From: Motacilla alba alba
Lineage: Eukaryota; Chordata; Aves; Passeriformes; Motacillidae
Assembly (NCBI RefSeq): GCF_015832195.1
Contig: NC_052046.1
Coordinates: 32,888,911 to 32,952,910 of the forward strand
DNA: 64,000 nucleotides
Reading direction: 5' to 3'
Under the pieces are notes generated by a model. That model was given only the letters and a program-made list of their open reading frames with translations. It was not told the DNA's origin and searched no databases. Below are positions 60,554 through 64,000 of the stretch, piece by piece (the first letter of the stretch is position 1; each line of letters opens with the position of its first letter). The position numbers and the translations under genes are program-made.

Positions 60554-62162
60554 TTTAAAATTAAGGTAGTAGTCATAAAGTGAAATGTAGTCCAATAGTA
60601 AGGATGAAATACTGGTTATGAGCTCTTTCTTTAGATTTTGTGATGCTGACAGCATACTGTGTATCTCTCTTGTTCCGTGGTTGCCTCTGCAGATGGACAT
60701 TTTTTAATTATAATTTTAATTACATCAGTACTCATCTATTCCCTTAAAAGGGGGTTGACAGAAGCAAATACAGGGATTGCTGGAAGACAGTAGTAGCTCT
60801 GGGGAGTCCGCCAGTAGAAGTTAATTGCAGATTGTTTAAAAGTCTTGAGTAAAAAAGAGGTCTTTTGCGCTGATAGTAGTATTGGCAAAGTGGAAACAGT
60901 ACTCAAAGGTGAGTTTTCTTGCTACCTACTACTTATTTTGGTGAATACAAGATAGTACTGAAATATTTTTATTTTTACTCTGTTTATTTTCTGAGTAAAT
61001 AATACAGTGCCGTACAGGAGTGTATCACTTTACATGTCTGTACAGACTTCAGTATCTCAAATATCTTGAAAAAGAGCTGGATTAGTTAACATTATATAAG
61101 GCTCCATTTGATAACTTTACACAGTTGCTTTTGACACAGTCTTTTGCCTTCCCTGTATGGTAGATGGTTAAAATAATGTTGCCAAAGTATTGATGATGTG
61201 TGATATTTTTTATGAAAATGGATTATATAGTAAATCTTTCATACTATAGCATGAAGCATGCATACTAATTTATATCTCCATTACACTATTAATTCAAGTA
61301 GTGACAAATAAAAAACACTCAGAGGTTTTACAAAGTGCTGATACAGCTTTTTACTTCATACTGACTCCTGCTTAGTTAGAGGTTGCATTTCTCCTTTAAA
61401 ACAGAGAGGACTATGAAAGTAGCTATCCAATAATTCTTTTTTCAGAAGAACTAAAATTTAAGCAAATGTTGACCGTAGATAAGACATGTCATATTCTAAA
61501 AAGCAATTGTCTGTCATCTTTGTCTCAGGAAAGTATTTGGTTCACCAATACAATTAAGACAAAATTGTGGAGAAAGCAAGATTCAAATTTATACTTGAAA
61601 AATTAACTATATATATACATATACATATATACATATGTATATAGGCAACTGTTTTCACCAGCAGGATTGTTGGAACAGGTATAAACCAGACCAGTTTCTT
61701 TTTATGAAATTACAGTTTTTAACTGTATGGCTGATAACATGGAAGTGTTACTATTCATTGTTTGCAGATAAGTTTGGCAAATAGCCCTGTCTTTCCGATT
61801 TTCTTTCCCCCTTTCATGTAAACATTGAATAATAAGTTAGTAACATATGAAAGTATTTGGTTATATTATTTTCAAATTACTCCAATCATTTGGTGTTTAG
61901 AAGTCAGTGTGTCTTCTCTAGCATTTCACATAATTCCTTCAGCAGAATTTTTGTGTTTTTTTAACTATTTCTGATGGCCTGTAACTTTCGCTCAGATTAC
62001 TTGTTCTTTTGGAAGGGGAGGTATTAGAAACCCCACCATCACCTCCCTTTATTGGAAAGCACTGGCAGGTGGAGTGTATTGTTGGGAAGGTCCTGTTCCT
62101 GCTTCGCTCTTTTGCAAGATGTGCATGACAGCCATGAAGCAGCTCAGGACAGTCTCTGTCCT
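60554..62162 (+). other. SNCAIP: SNCAIP intron 3 segment
   Basis: AT-rich, with no exon. Contains a (TATATACA)-type simple repeat at 61606-61642. Confidence 0.45.
61606..61642. repeat. (TA/TACA)n simple repeat
   Basis: Alternating TATA and ACATATA words, about 37 bp, strongly self-complementary. Confidence 0.9.
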
Positions 62163-63140
62163 GACTCAGAATCAAAGAATCACAGAATATTCTGAGTTGG
62201 AAGGTACCCACAAGGATCATCAAAGTCCAGCCCCTGGCCCTGCACAGGACACCCCAAGAGTCACCCCACGTGCCTGAGAGCATTGCCTAAACTGTTCTTG
62301 AACTCCGTTGGGTTAGTGCTGTGACCACTTCTATGGGGAGCCTGTTCCAGTGCCCAGCCACCCTCTGGGTGAAGAACCTTTCCTGATATCAAACCTAAAC
62401 CTCCCCTGATAGAGTTTCATGCCATTCTCCTGAATCCTGTCACTGGTCACCATAGAGAAGAGATCAGTGCCTGTCTCTCTGCTTCCCCTCACAAGGAAAA
62501 TGCAGAACTGGAATGAGGTCTCCCCTCAGTCTCCTCCAGGCTGAACATTACCAAGTGAACATTACCAACATTACCAACATTACCTCCAGGTCACAATACC
62601 AAGTGACCTCAGCCACTCCTCACACGGCTTCACCCCAAGGCCCTTCACCATCCTCGTGGCCTCCTTTGGACACTCTCTAACAGCTCAATGTCTTTTTCAT
62701 GTTGTGGCACCCAAAGCTGCCCCCAGCACTCGAGGCCGCCCCAGAGCAGATCAGGACAATCCCCTCCCTTGCCTGGCTGGCGATGCTGTCCCTGATGCCC
62801 CCAGGACTCAGGGGCCCTCCTGGCTTCCAGGGCACTGCTGGCTCATGTTCAACTTTCCATTTTCCAGGCCCCACAGGTCCCTTTCCATGGCTCTGCTCTC
62901 CAGCCTCTCATTCCCCAGTCCGTCCATTCATGCAGGGTTATCCCATCTGAGGAGCAGAATGCATCACTTTTCCCTTCTTAAGCTTCATACAGTTGATGAT
63001 TGCCCAGGCCTCTGGTTTGTCGAGGTCTTTCTGCTGGGCCTCTCTGTCTTCAGAGAGAGTGTTCAGCTCCTCCTAATTTTGTATCATCTGCAAACTTCCC
63101 TAGTATTCCTTCAAGTCCTGCATCCAAGTCCCTTATGACT
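62163..63140 (-). mobile_element. CR1 LINE, antisense, CR1-X-like, about 980 bp
   Basis: Opens with the reversed CR1 terminus (AGAATCACAGAATATTCTGA then GTTGGAAGGTACCCACAAGG). It continues through 'CCTGGCCCTGCACAGGACAC', 'GAGTCACCCCACGTGCCTGA', 'CCCAGCCACCCTCTGGGTGA', 'CACTGGTCACCATAGAGAAG' and 'TCACACGGCTTCACCCCAAG', then ORF2 C-terminal sequence. It is relatively well preserved. A (CATTACCAA)n expansion sits inside at about 62547-62585. The tail is nearly identical to that of the SINE at 63378-63524. The 160-residue + frame at 62656-63138 is a shadow. Confidence 0.9.
62547..62585. repeat. (CATTACCAA)n local expansion inside CR1
   Basis: Three to four AACATTACC units where the CR1 sequence would run straight from 'AGGCTGAACA' to 'CAAGTGACCTCAGC'. 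The flanking word ACCAAGTGA appears on both sides, indicating tandem duplication after insertion. Confidence 0.8.
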
Positions 63141-63377
63141 TCTCTGAGTCCTTCTTGGATTTAGGAGATTCTGACTCAGGAAAGTTCCAACGGATTCTTG
63201 GAGCCAAAGTATATGTGTGTCAGTATCCCCAGATTACCAGGGGAAAGAGATGTGGTATTGGCAAAAAATTGCAGGCAAAATCATGGTTTATCCACAATAA
63301 GGTATGATTAAGGGTAATTGTTTTTTCTACAATCATGCATCAAGATAATGATCTTTAGGTAGCATAATAACCACTAA

Positions 63378-63524
63378 GGTGGACTTTATCTCAGCTGTTT
63401 AGAGCAAGGTGCTAATTAACTCCAAGAATGTGGGTTTAAGCCCTGTATTGGCCGTTCACTTAAGAACTGGACTCAATGATTCAGGTGGATCCCTTCCAAC
63501 TCAGAATATTCTGTGATTCTGTAA
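63378..63524 (+). mobile_element. tRNA-derived SINE with CR1 3' tail (TguSINE1-like)
   Basis: The left half folds the sequence order of a tRNA-Ile gene. An A-box-like stretch TCTCAGCTGTTTAGAGC lies at 63389-63405, then GGTGCTAATTAAC around the anticodon region. A B-box-like GGGTTTAAGCC follows at 63432-63442. After GGCC (63451-63454) comes TTCACTTAAGAACTGGACTC and the CR1-type tail ending CCAACTCAGAATATTCTGTG ATTCTGTA. From memory this is the structure of TguSINE1, a SINE family described from zebra finch and restricted to passerines. Mutated boxes suggest it is no longer transcribed. No clear target-site duplication was seen. Confidence 0.82.
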
Positions 63525-64000
63525 TTTTTTTTATCTTCAAAAATAGAAAATTAAAGAGTGTGGTTTAGAAATGGACCAAGCTAGCACATTTTTCCTGAAA
63601 TGAAGTGTTAGCCAGAGTGCCCGTTGATTTCCAGCATTGTTTAATATAGATTGATGAACTGAAACAGAAATCAGTCCTTTTCGCTTTTGTTATTGAGCAT
63701 GAAATTGGTTGCATTCTTTTTGGGCAAATTTTCTAAGGACACTTGAACAAATGGTTCAAGACAACAGTATTCAACAAGCTTCACTGAACCATGTCATTGT
63801 TGAAGTATATTCTGTCATCTGTGACAGCTTTCAGTTGTCATTAAATGGCTGTTTCAAATGAAGGCAATATACTACTCTAGATCTTTATTCACTGATTGGT
63901 AAAAACAAATTCACTTTTAATGTCCAGCAGTTATTCTTCTGCACAGCTTTATTCATTCCCAAAGAAACTGCCATTTGAAAAATTATTCAAAATATTAGTT
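63525..64000 (+). other. SNCAIP: SNCAIP intron 3, end of window
   Basis: AT-rich sequence without a recognised exon or repeat. The gene continues beyond the right edge. Confidence 0.5.

Noticed and set aside
60020..60558. Three overlapping + frames of 150-169 residues, Pro/Ser/Leu/Phe-rich
   Set aside because: All three frames are open at once because the tract is polypyrimidine; it lies in intron 3 of SNCAIP.
62656..63138. 160-residue + frame
   Set aside because: Shadow on the opposite strand of an antisense CR1; shares the phrase MLWHPKLPPALE with the minus-strand shadow of the 2.8 kb CR1.
63378..63454. Functional tRNA-Ile gene
   Set aside because: A- and B-box sequences are mutated, the cloverleaf pairing is incomplete and the stretch continues directly into a CR1-type tail, so it is a SINE head.

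Overview
This window is a piece of a bird nuclear genome, most probably from a songbird or another passerine. It is studded with CR1 LINE fragments and avian LTR (endogenous-retrovirus type) fragments. Near the right end it carries a tRNA-derived SINE whose 3' tail is shared with CR1 copies in the same window; this matches the passerine TguSINE1 layout. The conclusion rests on recognised repeat types and not on a database search.

One protein-coding gene is recognised, on the + strand: the 5' end of SNCAIP (synphilin-1, the alpha-synuclein-interacting protein). About 12.7 kb of upstream flank without recognisable exons leads to a GC-rich CpG-island promoter at about 12.75-13.8 kb. That island holds an inverted CCAAT box, a CACGTG E-box, a CRE-like site and GC boxes, and a good splice donor at 13302 that could end a noncoding exon 1. 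A first intron of about 35.7 kb follows. Exon 2 (49007-49109) carries the start codon and the first 19 residues. A 9.8 kb intron separates it from exon 3 (58875-58947), which encodes the next 24 residues plus one base. The rest of the gene, including the ankyrin repeats and coiled coil known in the family, lies beyond the right edge. Two short upstream ORFs sit in exon 2, and the second shares one base with the SNCAIP start codon (TAATG).

Repeats fill much of the remainder. CR1 fragments lie at about 2.8-3.3, 5.9-6.5, 17.5, 18.4-19.1, 22.1-23.0, 34.6-37.4, 39.9-41.1, 46.0, 51.0 with 52.6-53.9, and 62.2-63.1 kb. One CR1 is split by an LTR-like element of about 1.5 kb (51078-52605) and another by an unidentified insert of about 757 bp (34840-35596). 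Two further LTR-like pieces lie at 46.3-46.8 and 47.2-47.7 kb. Low-complexity sequence includes a (GGAGA)n purine array of about 310 bp in intron 1 and a polypyrimidine tract of about 515 bp in intron 3. Smaller tandem and inverted repeats also occur.

No CRISPR array, operon, rRNA gene, functional tRNA gene or other novel multi-gene system is visible. The most informative points are the uORF/start overlap, the SINE-LINE tail sharing, the nested insertions and the strand-asymmetric simple repeats. Most other open frames are chance frames in low-complexity, GC-rich or CR1 sequence.
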